Translations under genes and position numbers: made by a program
In this document: positions 57,600 to 64,000 of the stretch, one piece after another
How positions within the stretch are numbered: position 1 is the first letter of the stretch
Layout of the letters: each line of letters starts with the position of its first letter
Assembly: GCF_001189535.1 (NCBI RefSeq)
Contig: NZ_CP012070.1
Span: forward strand, 1,116,001-1,180,000
DNA: 64,000 nt
Reading direction: 5' to 3'
Source of the DNA: Arsenicicoccus sp. oral taxon 190
GTDB lineage: Bacteria > Actinomycetota > Actinomycetes > Actinomycetales > Dermatophilaceae
The notes under the pieces: model-generated
The model's input: the letters and a program-made list of their open reading frames with translations, nothing else
What the model was told of the DNA's origin: nothing
Databases searched by the model: none

Positions 57600-58604
57600 A
57601 TGACGCTGCGCATCGGCATGATCGGCCCCGGCGGGATGGGGCAGGCCCACATCGACCGCATCCGCTCCGTGATCGCGGGCGGGGAGGTCGTCGCCGTCTC
57701 CGACATCGCGGCGGACAACGTCGCGACCGTCGCGGGCAAGTATGGCGTGAAGGGTCACCACTCAAGCCAGGAGCTGATCGACGACCCCGACGTGGACGCG
57801 GTGATGATCTGCTCCCACGGCCCGGCCCACGAGGCCGACGTCGTCGCGTGCGTCGAGGCGGGCAAGCGGGTCTTCTGCGAGAAGCCGCTCACCCCCGACG
57901 CCGCGGGCTCGCGCGCCATCATGGCGGCTGAGGAGCGGGCCGGCAGGAAGCTCGTCACCGTCGGCTTCATGCGCCGCTTCGACGAGTCCTACCGCCAGAT
58001 GAAGGCCGTCCTCGACTCGGGCGAGATCGGCGAGGCGCTGATGGTGCACTGCGCGCACCGCAACCCGACGGTGCCGCCGCACTACACCTGGGACATGGCC
58101 ATCAACGACACCGCGATCCACGAGATCGACACGATGCGGTGGCTGCTCGGGGAGGAGTTCGTGTCGGCGCGGGTGGACCGGCCCAGGAAGACCTCCCTGC
58201 GGTTCGAGCACCTGCAGGACCCGCTGGTGCTGATCCTGGAGACCGAGTCGGGGGTCCGCGTCGACGACGAGGTCTTCGTCAACTGCCAGTACGGCTACGA
58301 CATCCGCTGCGAGCTCGTCGCCGAGCGGGGCGTCGTGTCGCTCGGTGACCAGGAGAAGATCCTGCGCCGCGACACCGGCCGGGCCCACCACGCGATCGTG
58401 CAGGACCACAACGAGCGGTTCCGGGGGGCCTTCGTCACCGAGGTGCAGGAGTGGATCACCGCGGCGAGCGAGGACCGCCACACGGGTTCGTCGGCGTGGG
58501 ACGGCTATGCTGCCGCGTGTGTCTGCGACGCTGGTGTCAAGGCACTGACCGAGGACGGCGTCGTCGCTGTCGAGATGATCGACAAGCCGGCGCTCTACGC
58601 CTGA
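57600..58604 (+). CDS. iolG: Inositol 2-dehydrogenase
   Basis: The 334-residue NAD-dependent dehydrogenase of the Gfo/Idh/MocA family oxidises myo-inositol to 2-keto-myo-inositol. It has RIGMIGPGGMGQAHIDRI, the EKPLTPDAAG motif with catalytic Lys, VGFMRRFDESY (characteristic of IolG) and DTAIHEIDTMRWLLGEE. Length and the surrounding iol genes agree. It follows the IolE-like gene by 20 bp, and a strong hairpin after it ends the transcript. Confidence 0.92.
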   Translation: MTLRIGMIGPGGMGQAHIDRIRSVIAGGEVVAVSDIAADNVATVAGKYGVKGHHSSQELIDDPDVDAVMICSHGPAHEADVVACVEAGKRVFCEKPLTPDAAGSRAIMAAEERAGRKLVTVGFMRRFDESYRQMKAVLDSGEIGEALMVHCAHRNPTVPPHYTWDMAINDTAIHEIDTMRWLLGEEFVSARVDRPRKTSLRFEHLQDPLVLILETESGVRVDDEVFVNCQYGYDIRCELVAERGVVSLGDQEKILRRDTGRAHHAIVQDHNERFRGAFVTEVQEWITAASEDRHTGSSAWDGYAAACVCDAGVKALTEDGVVAVEMIDKPALYA

Positions 58605-58643
58605 CCAGGCCACCCTCGGCATACGACCCGAGGCCCTCGACCC

Positions 58644-58682
58644 GAGCCTGCGGCAGGCGATCCCCCCACCTGCCGCAGGCTC
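58644..58682 (+). terminator. Strong hairpin after iolG
   Basis: A perfect 14-bp stem (GAGCCTGCGGCAGG at 58644-58657 with 58669-58682) and 11-base loop lie 40 bases beyond the iolG stop. It is probably an intrinsic or partial terminator, lowering expression of the iolH gene. Confidence 0.75.
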
Positions 58683-58734
58683 GATCCATCTGAGCCACCC
58701 CCAGTCCGTGCCCCAGCGTCCCCGGAGAGATGAC

Positions 58735-59601
58735 ATGGTCAAGATCCTGCTGGACCCGTCGATGTACCACCCGCACCTGACCGTCGCCGAGGAGTGCCGC
58801 AAGGCCGCGGACCTCGGCTACGAGTTCCTCGAGCTGTCGCCGCGCGCGGACTTCCACGAGTGGCACCACTACCCCAAGGTGGACGACGCCGAGATCGCCA
58901 AGGTCAGGCGGGCCATGGCCGAGACCGGCGTCAAGATCTGGACCTTCAACCCCGTCTACAACTGGTCGGCGCCGGACGAGCAGGACCGCCAGCACGCCGT
59001 GCGCGGCCTGCGCCGGCTGCTCGAGATCGCCGACGACCTCGAGGTCCCGATGATCGCGACCGAGCTGTCCGGCGACCCCAACCAGCCGGTGCGCAGCGAG
59101 GCCCAGCTCTACAAGAGCATCGAGGAGCTGATCCCCGACTTCGAGCGGCACGGCGTGGAGTGCACGATCGAGGCGCACCCCTACGACTTCGTCGAGACCA
59201 ACGACCGCGCCGTCCAGATCGTCCGCGGCGTCAACAAGCCGTGGTTCAACTACGAGTTCTGCTGCCCCCACATGTTCCACCTGTCGCAGGGGGCGGGGGA
59301 CGCGCGGGCGATGATGACGTATGCCGGGGAGCGGCTGCGGCACGTCCACGTCGCCGACGTCTACAACCACCTGGCCAACGTCGGCAACCGCTACATCGTC
59401 AACCCGCCCGGCGTGGACGCCCGCATCCACCAGCACAACGAGATCGGCCAGGGCGAGGTGCCGTGGGACGAGGTCTTCGGCTACCTGCGCGAGACGAGCT
59501 ATGACGGGCCGGTGTCGGTCTGCGTCTTCGGCTGGGAGGAGCGCGCCGACGAGATCCACGTCGCGATGCGCGAGCGGCTCGAGCGGGAGCTGGGCGCGTG
59601 A
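58735..59601 (+). CDS. iolH: IolH family TIM-barrel protein
   Basis: The 288-residue barrel matches IolH of inositol clusters: MVKILLDPSMYHP at the start, YEFLELSPRADFHEW, WTFNPVYNWSAPDEQDRQ and HVHVADVYNHLANVGNRY. The biochemical role of IolH is not firmly established; a keto-inositol isomerase or epimerase function is likely. The ATG has a GGAGAG site. The next dehydrogenase gene begins by GTGA overlap, so the two probably handle one substrate, perhaps scyllo- or chiro-inositol. Confidence 0.85.
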   Translation: MVKILLDPSMYHPHLTVAEECRKAADLGYEFLELSPRADFHEWHHYPKVDDAEIAKVRRAMAETGVKIWTFNPVYNWSAPDEQDRQHAVRGLRRLLEIADDLEVPMIATELSGDPNQPVRSEAQLYKSIEELIPDFERHGVECTIEAHPYDFVETNDRAVQIVRGVNKPWFNYEFCCPHMFHLSQGAGDARAMMTYAGERLRHVHVADVYNHLANVGNRYIVNPPGVDARIHQHNEIGQGEVPWDEVFGYLRETSYDGPVSVCVFGWEERADEIHVAMRERLERELGA

Positions 59602-60791
59602 CCGGCTACCGCGAGCTGGGCGTCGGCGTCATCAGCTTCGGGTGGATGGGGCGGCTGCACACGCGCGCCTACGCCTCGCTGCCGGAGCGCTATCCCGAGC
59701 TGCGGGTGCGGCCCCGGCTGGTCGCGGTGGCCGACCCCGTCGCCGGGGCCCGCGAGGCCGCGGTCGAGCAGTTCGGCTTCGCCGCGGCGTATCCCGACTA
59801 CCGCGACCTGCTCGCCGACCCCGCCGTCGAGGCGGTGTCGATCTGCGCCCCCAACTTCCTGCACCACGAGATCGCGCTGGCGGCCGTGGCCGCGGGCAAG
59901 CCCTTCTGGATCGAGAAGCCGATGGGCGTCTCGGCCGGGGAGTCTGGCGAGATCGCTTGCGCCGCAGCGGAGGCCGGGCTCGTCACCGGCGTGGGCTTCA
60001 ACTACCGCCAGGCGCCCGGCGTGCAGTTCGCGCGGCAGCTGATCCGCGACGGGCGGCTCGGGCGGGTCACCAACGTGCGGGTCTGGCTCATCGCGGACTA
60101 CGCCAGCGACCCCGACGGGCCGCTGACCTGGCGCTACGACAAGGCCACCGCCGGGCCGGGCGTCGTCGGCGACCTGCTGTCGCACGGCATCGACCTCGCG
60201 CAGTTCCTCGTGGGGCGCGTGGCCGAGGTCGCCGCCCTCACCGACACCTTCATCACCGACCGCCCGCTCCCGCTCGAGCAGGGCGTCGGGCACGCCAAGG
60301 TGCGCGTCTCCGACGAGCGCGGCCCGGTGGGCAACGAGGACTACGTCGGCGTGCTCGCGCGATTCGACTCGGGCGTGGTCGGCACCCTCGAGGCGTCCCG
60401 GGTGGCCCGCGGTCCTCGGGCGGAGTACGTCGTGGAGGTCTACGGCACAGCGGGATCCGTGCGGTGGAACTTCGAGGACATGTCCAAGGTGCAGGTCCTG
60501 CTCGGCGACGGCGGGGACGTGCACGGCTACACCACCGTCATGGCCGGGCCGCAGCACGGCGACTACGCCCGCTTCCAGCCCGGCCCGGGCCAGAACCTCT
60601 CCTTCGACGACCTCAAGGTCGTGGAGGGCCGGGACTTCGTCGCGTCGGTGCTGACCGGTGAGCAGGTCGCCCCGTCCGCGGCGGACGCCTGGTCGGCGGC
60701 CGAGGTGGACGAGGCGGTGGTGCGGGCGGCGGCGAGCCGCGCGTGGGAGTCGGTGCCGCAGGTCAGCGGGCGGACGACATACGACGCCTGA
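59598..60791 (+). CDS. Gfo/Idh/MocA family oxidoreductase, cyclitol-type
   Basis: The 397-residue dehydrogenase has ELGVGVISFGWMGRLHTRAY, IEKPMGVSAGE (EKP motif), VTGVGFNYRQAPGVQFA and DLLSHGIDLAQFLVG. It shares the DP-x-GPLTWR segment with the dehydrogenase at 32763-33983, and both are longer than IolG. It probably oxidises an inositol stereoisomer or a related cyclic polyol. Its GTG overlaps the iolH stop, so co-translation is expected. A strong terminator follows. Confidence 0.87.
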   Translation: MTGYRELGVGVISFGWMGRLHTRAYASLPERYPELRVRPRLVAVADPVAGAREAAVEQFGFAAAYPDYRDLLADPAVEAVSICAPNFLHHEIALAAVAAGKPFWIEKPMGVSAGESGEIACAAAEAGLVTGVGFNYRQAPGVQFARQLIRDGRLGRVTNVRVWLIADYASDPDGPLTWRYDKATAGPGVVGDLLSHGIDLAQFLVGRVAEVAALTDTFITDRPLPLEQGVGHAKVRVSDERGPVGNEDYVGVLARFDSGVVGTLEASRVARGPRAEYVVEVYGTAGSVRWNFEDMSKVQVLLGDGGDVHGYTTVMAGPQHGDYARFQPGPGQNLSFDDLKVVEGRDFVASVLTGEQVAPSAADAWSAAEVDEAVVRAAASRAWESVPQVSGRTTYDA

Positions 60792-60795
60792 TGCC

Positions 60796-60832
60796 GTGAG
60801 CCCCCTCTCCCCGGTCGGGAGAGGGGGCTCAC
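60796..60832. terminator. Bidirectional terminator
   Basis: A perfect 16-bp stem (GTGAGCCCCCTCTCCC at 60796-60811 with 60817-60832) and 5-base loop lie between two convergent genes, one of the strongest hairpins in the window. Confidence 0.85.
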
Positions 60833-60848
60833 GCGCGGGAGCGGCCGC

Positions 60849-61070
60849 TCAGATGCGGCTGAGCTCGCGGGCGTTCCAGGTCAGGAAGAGCGCGACGGTC
60901 GCGGTGAGCGGCAGCAGCGCGCTGAGGAGGACGGGCGCGGACGCCAGCACAGCCCCGACGACCGTCAGGACGACGGCCAGCGAGGCCAGCAGGGCGGCCT
61001 GCACGGCGAGGGCGGCGTGGGTCGTCTGCGCCTGCGGGGTGCGGGCGTCTTCGACGAGGGTGTGGGACAA
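60849..61070 (-). CDS. Small two-helix membrane protein
   Basis: This 73-residue protein has two hydrophobic helices (LAVQAALLASLAVVLTVVGA and a second, APVLLSALLPLTATVALFL). The start is TTG at 61070, chosen for the AAGGAA site just upstream; longer in-frame starts would run through the operator region. I do not recognise the family. A good promoter (TTGAAA-N17-TACACT on the minus strand) and a TGTC-CT-GACA operator lie upstream, which suggests inositol-linked expression. It is divergent from the ABC transporter operon, so it may be an accessory protein of uptake. Confidence 0.6.
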   Translation of the reverse strand: MSHTLVEDARTPQAQTTHAALAVQAALLASLAVVLTVVGAVLASAPVLLSALLPLTATVALFLTWNARELSRI

Positions 61071-61151
61071 CGTTCCTTCTCTCTGCCGCGGGGAGCCGCA
61101 GAGCCCGGATGGCCGCGTCCCGCACGGCCATCGTGGTGAGCGCCAGGACTT

Positions 61152-61195
61152 TGTCCTGACATGACCAGTGTAGCGACGCCGGCCAGGGTTTTCAA
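61152..61195 (-). promoter_or_regulatory. Promoter and operator of the small membrane protein gene
   Basis: On the minus strand, -35 TTGAAA (61190-61195), a 17-base spacer and -10 TACACT (61167-61172) make a near-consensus promoter. TGTC-CT-GACA (61152-61161) lies where transcription would start. Confidence 0.65.
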
Positions 61196-61256
61196 AAGTA
61201 TGACGAAATCCTCTCGGCCGCAGCGGGATGGTCTCGATTGCGTCAGGACGTGCAAA

Positions 61257-61300
61257 TGTCAAGACAAACTCTTGACGTGAGGCAGGGGACCCGCCAAGGT
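61257..61300 (+). promoter_or_regulatory. Promoter and operator of the RbsBCA-type ABC operon
   Basis: TGTC-AA-GACA (61257-61266) is joined to a perfect inverted repeat GTCAAGA-N5-TCTTGAC (61258-61276). It overlaps -35 TTGACG (61272-61277), and -10 CAAGGT follows at 61295-61300 after 17 bases. The leader to the start codon is about 200 bases. Confidence 0.6.
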
Positions 61301-61429
61301 GGTCCCAGCCGGGTGGACCTCGGCCTCCAGGCGCAGAGCAGCGGCTGGACCGGACTCCCCGACCCGAGCCCGTCGGAGGCGAGCAGGGTCGCACGGCCGA
61401 CGCGCCCGAGCTGTCGGCCCACCTCGCAG

Positions 61430-61448
61430 GACAAACACGTAGTTTGTC
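61430..61448 (+). promoter_or_regulatory. GACAAA-N7-TTTGTC operator before the ABC operon
   Basis: The perfect repeat GACAAAC-N5-GTTTGTC lies 58 bases before the start codon. It has the same core geometry as the element before ino1 at 21113-21131. No other feature is seen between 61301 and 61429. Confidence 0.65.
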
Positions 61449-61506
61449 ATCAACACATCACGACCGGAGAGCACCGTCGCTGCTCCGCCCCACGAGAGGC
61501 ACCTCC

Positions 61507-62502
61507 ATGAACCGCACCCACAAGACCACCGTCGCCCTGGCCCTGGCCACCACGACCGCTCTGTCGATGGCGGCGTGCAGCTCCTCCGGCGGCAAGCAGA
61601 CCGACTCCGGCGCGGCCTCCGGCGGCAACGCCGGCACCCCCACGATGAAGATCGCGATGATCACCCACCAGGCCCCCGGCGACACGTTCTGGGACATCAT
61701 CCGCAAGGGCGCCGAGGCCGCCGCGAAGAAGGACAACGTCCAGCTGGAGTACACCAACGACCCCGACGCCACCAAGCAGGCCCAGCTCGTGCAGGCGGCC
61801 ATCGACAAGAAGGTCGACGGCATCGCCGTCACCAGCCCCAACACCGGCGCGCTCGGACCCGTCATCAAGAAGGCCGTCGCGGCCGGCATCCCCGTCACGA
61901 TGTTCAACGCCGGGGGGACCGACGCGATGGAGCTCGGCGCCATCGGCTACTTCGGCCAGGGCGAGACGGACGCGGGCGTCGCGGTCGGCGAGCGCATCGC
62001 CAAGGCCGGCGGCAAGCGTGTGGTGTGCGTGATCCAGGAGCAGGGGCAGCAGCAGCTCGAGGACCGCTGCGACGGCGTCAAGAAGGGCGCTGCCGGGGTC
62101 ACCGTCGACCGGATGTACGTCAACGGCCGCGACGACTCCGCCGTCACCACGACCATCCAGGCCAAGCTGACCCAGGACAAGAGCATCGACTGGGTCGTCA
62201 CCCTCGGCGCGCCCTTCGCCCTCGACGCGGTCAAGTCGATCTCAGGCGCCGGCAGCTCGGCCAAGCTGGGCACCTTCGACACGAGCAAGGAGCTCGTCAA
62301 CGCGGTCAAGGACGGCAAGGTCGACTGGGCCATCGACCAGCAGCCCTACCTCCAGGGCTACCTCGCCGTGGACGCGCTGTGGTTCTACAAGACCAACGGC
62401 AACACCCTCGGTGGTGGCAAGAACGTCGCGACCGGCCCCGCGTTCATCGACAAGACGAACGTCGAGAACGTCGCGAAGTTCGCCGCGAACGGCACCCGAT
62501 GA
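61507..62502 (+). CDS. Sugar/inositol ABC transporter substrate-binding lipoprotein
   Basis: The 331-residue lipoprotein has a signal peptide and lipobox (LSMAAC), then the ribose-binding-type two-lobe fold (KIAMITHQAPGDTFWDIIRK; VDGIAVTSPNTGALGPVIKK; WAIDQQPYLQGYLAVDALWF). CUT2-family proteins bind monosaccharides or inositol. Position beside the iol genes and the operator set makes inositol the best guess. ATG at 61507 follows GAGAGGCACCTCC and gives the proper signal sequence. The permease start overlaps its stop (ATGA). Confidence 0.88.
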   Translation: MNRTHKTTVALALATTTALSMAACSSSGGKQTDSGAASGGNAGTPTMKIAMITHQAPGDTFWDIIRKGAEAAAKKDNVQLEYTNDPDATKQAQLVQAAIDKKVDGIAVTSPNTGALGPVIKKAVAAGIPVTMFNAGGTDAMELGAIGYFGQGETDAGVAVGERIAKAGGKRVVCVIQEQGQQQLEDRCDGVKKGAAGVTVDRMYVNGRDDSAVTTTIQAKLTQDKSIDWVVTLGAPFALDAVKSISGAGSSAKLGTFDTSKELVNAVKDGKVDWAIDQQPYLQGYLAVDALWFYKTNGNTLGGGKNVATGPAFIDKTNVENVAKFAANGTR

Positions 62503-63569
62503 GCACCGCCACCGACCTCGAGCCGGGGCGGCCGTCGTCACCGGCGCCCGCAGCCGCGGACGACCGGGTCCGCACCAAGTCCCCGGTGGCCCTGCTCCTC
62601 GGTATGCCGGCCGTCGGCGCCCTCATCGGGGCGGTCGCGCTCGCCGCGCTCTTCCTCGCAGTAGCACCGGCCTTCCGCAACGTCGCCAACATCGGCACGA
62701 TCCTCTACGCCGCATCGACCATCGGCGTCATGGCGGTCTTCGTGGCGCTGCTGATGATCGGCGGGGAGTTCGACCTGTCCACGGGTGTCGCGGTGACCTT
62801 CTCGGGTCTGGCCGCGGCGCACCTCGCGTGGTACCTCGGGCTCAACGTCTGGGTCGGCGTGCTGCTCGCCCTCGTCCTGTCCCTGGCCGTCGGCGCGTTC
62901 AACGGCTGGCTGCTGCACGTCACCGGCCTGCCGAGCTTCCTCGTGACGCTCGGCACCTTCTTCGTGCTCCAGGGCATCAACCTGGCCGTCACCCGTATCG
63001 TGACCGGGGGCGTGTCGTCCAACTCGATCAGCGACATGGACGGGTGGGCGAGCGCCCAGAAGGTCTTTGCCTCGGGATTCTCCATCGGGCCCGTCCGCAT
63101 CGAGTCGATGGTCGTCTACTGGATCGTCCTCACGGCGATCCTCGCCTACCTGCTTCTGCGGACCCGCGTCGGCAACTGGATCTTTGCCGTGGGCGGGGAC
63201 GCGGCGGCCGCCCGCGCCGTCGGTGTCCCCGTCACCGCCACCAAGATCGGCCTGTTCATGGGCACCGGCTTCGCCGCCTGGCTGGTCGGCATGCACATCC
63301 TGTTCAACTACAACAACGTGCAGTCCGGCCAGGGCGTCGGCAACGAGTTCATCTACATCATCGCCGCGGTGATCGGCGGCTGCCTGCTCACCGGCGGCTA
63401 CGGCTCGGTGCTCGGCGCCTCGATCGGGGCCCTGATCTACGGCATGACCAACCTCGGCATCAACTACGCCGGCTGGGACGTCGACTGGCTCAAGACCTTC
63501 CTCGGCGTCATGCTCCTTGGCGCGACCCTGGTCAACATGTACGTCAAGAGAAGGGCGGACGCGGCATGA
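62499..63569 (+). CDS. ABC transporter permease (RbsC family)
   Basis: The 356-residue membrane protein has about eight to ten helices, with LMIGGEFDLSTGVAVTFSGL, NGWLLHVTGLPSFLVTLGTF and GGCLLTGGYGSVLGASIGAL, all typical of RbsC-like CUT2 permeases. The N-terminal 30 residues are cytoplasmic and Pro-rich. It forms the membrane channel for the preceding binding protein. Both ends overlap neighbouring genes (ATGA), so the operon is tightly coupled. Confidence 0.93.
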   Translation: MSTATDLEPGRPSSPAPAAADDRVRTKSPVALLLGMPAVGALIGAVALAALFLAVAPAFRNVANIGTILYAASTIGVMAVFVALLMIGGEFDLSTGVAVTFSGLAAAHLAWYLGLNVWVGVLLALVLSLAVGAFNGWLLHVTGLPSFLVTLGTFFVLQGINLAVTRIVTGGVSSNSISDMDGWASAQKVFASGFSIGPVRIESMVVYWIVLTAILAYLLLRTRVGNWIFAVGGDAAAARAVGVPVTATKIGLFMGTGFAAWLVGMHILFNYNNVQSGQGVGNEFIYIIAAVIGGCLLTGGYGSVLGASIGALIYGMTNLGINYAGWDVDWLKTFLGVMLLGATLVNMYVKRRADAA

Positions 63570-64000
63570 GCGCGACCAAGACCGTCGCCACGCACGAGGG
63601 CGGGCCGACGACCGCCATCCTGCAGATGCGTGACTGCGGCAAGAGCTATGGCAACGTCCACGCCCTGCGCGGCGTCTCGCTGTCCGTCCGTCAGGGCGAG
63701 GTCACCTGCGTCCTCGGCGACAACGGCGCCGGCAAGTCCACGCTCATCAAGATCATGGCGGGGCTGCACGACTACAACGCCGGCGAGATGTACGTCAACG
63801 GCGAGGAGCGGCACTTCTCCTCGCCGCGCGAGTCCCTCGGCAGCGGCATCGCCACCGTCTACCAGGACCTCGCGCTCGCCCCGCTGATGTCGGTGTGGCG
63901 CAACTTCTTCCTCGGCAACGAGGTCAAGAAGGGGCCCTTCGGGATGGACATCGCCACCATGAAGCGGGTCTGCGGCGAGGAGCTCACCAAGATGGGGATC
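63566..64000 (+). CDS. ABC transporter ATP-binding protein (RbsA-like; cut by window edge)
   Basis: The first 145 residues are present. They show Walker A GDNGAGKST (residues 51-59), the Q-loop ATVYQDLALAP and the start of the helical region. The CUT2 group can have either a double RbsA or a single-domain ATPase, and this cannot be told because the window ends. The ATG overlaps the permease stop. It energises import of the ligand captured by the lipoprotein. Confidence 0.9.
   Translation, partial: MSATKTVATHEGGPTTAILQMRDCGKSYGNVHALRGVSLSVRQGEVTCVLGDNGAGKSTLIKIMAGLHDYNAGEMYVNGEERHFSSPRESLGSGIATVYQDLALAPLMSVWRNFFLGNEVKKGPFGMDIATMKRVCGEELTKMGI

Overview
This is very GC-rich DNA with short intergenic gaps, many GTG starts and many apparently leaderless promoters. 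The gene order and protein types (MurJ with a neighbouring pseudokinase, inositol-1-phosphate synthase, rpsF-ssb-rpsR-rplI) point to an actinobacterium of the Micrococcales. Intrasporangiaceae or a close relative is my best guess, by resemblance only. The left end matches the conserved block usually found near the actinobacterial chromosome origin.

Layout. 1-7.5 kb: pseudokinase, murJ, DUF6049 and NUDIX genes (one translationally coupled minus-strand unit), then divergent cca. 7.5-19 kb: a surface-polysaccharide island with a WecB-type epimerase, glycosyltransferases, a Wzx-like flippase, a GT4-GT2 fusion, and a four-gene operon (nucleotide-sugar dehydrogenase, acetyltransferase, aminotransferase, Gfo/Idh/MocA dehydrogenase). 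With wecB, this is a full enzyme set for a UDP-2,3-diacetamido uronic acid. 19-27 kb: a GOLPH3-family gene, ino1, a class A PBP, a GT87-like membrane transferase, and rpsF-ssb-rpsR-rplI. 27-31.7 kb: GntR regulator 1, then a transaldolase-family gene, iolD and a TauE-like transporter. 31.7-35.1 kb: isomerase and dehydrogenase with a divergent LacI regulator. 35.2-44.5 kb: GH4 and DeoR genes, divergent from a PfkB kinase, a sugar ABC transporter without an ATPase gene, and a large secreted LmbE-type deacetylase with carbohydrate-binding and Ig-like regions. 44.7-49.6 kb: unrelated cargo (haloacetate-dehalogenase-like hydrolase, CGNR regulator and LysE exporter, prolyl aminopeptidase and AAA/DUF4143 ATPase). 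49.7-64 kb: GntR regulator 2 and the main inositol catabolic genes (iolC, Cgl0158-like aldolase, iolB, iolA/mmsA, iolE-like genes, iolG, iolH, another dehydrogenase), ending in an RbsBCA-type ABC transporter cut by the window edge.

How it fits together. The cell appears able both to make inositol phosphate (ino1) and to import and burn inositols to central metabolites. Two GntR paralogues with nearly identical recognition helices, plus repeated TGTC-N2-GACA sites next to -35 boxes, suggest a common regulon. A second operator geometry, GACAAA-N7-TTTGTC, occurs upstream of both ino1 and the inositol-type transporter, and may join synthesis to uptake.

Other signals: about 50 copies (counted by eye) of GTATGSC in all frames and on both strands; a family of palindromic intergenic hairpins; a 47-bp inverted repeat around the mmsA region; a 43-bp remnant of a gntR 3' end; and paired palindromes with no gene start beside them. 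I saw no tRNA, rRNA, CRISPR array, transposase or integrase.
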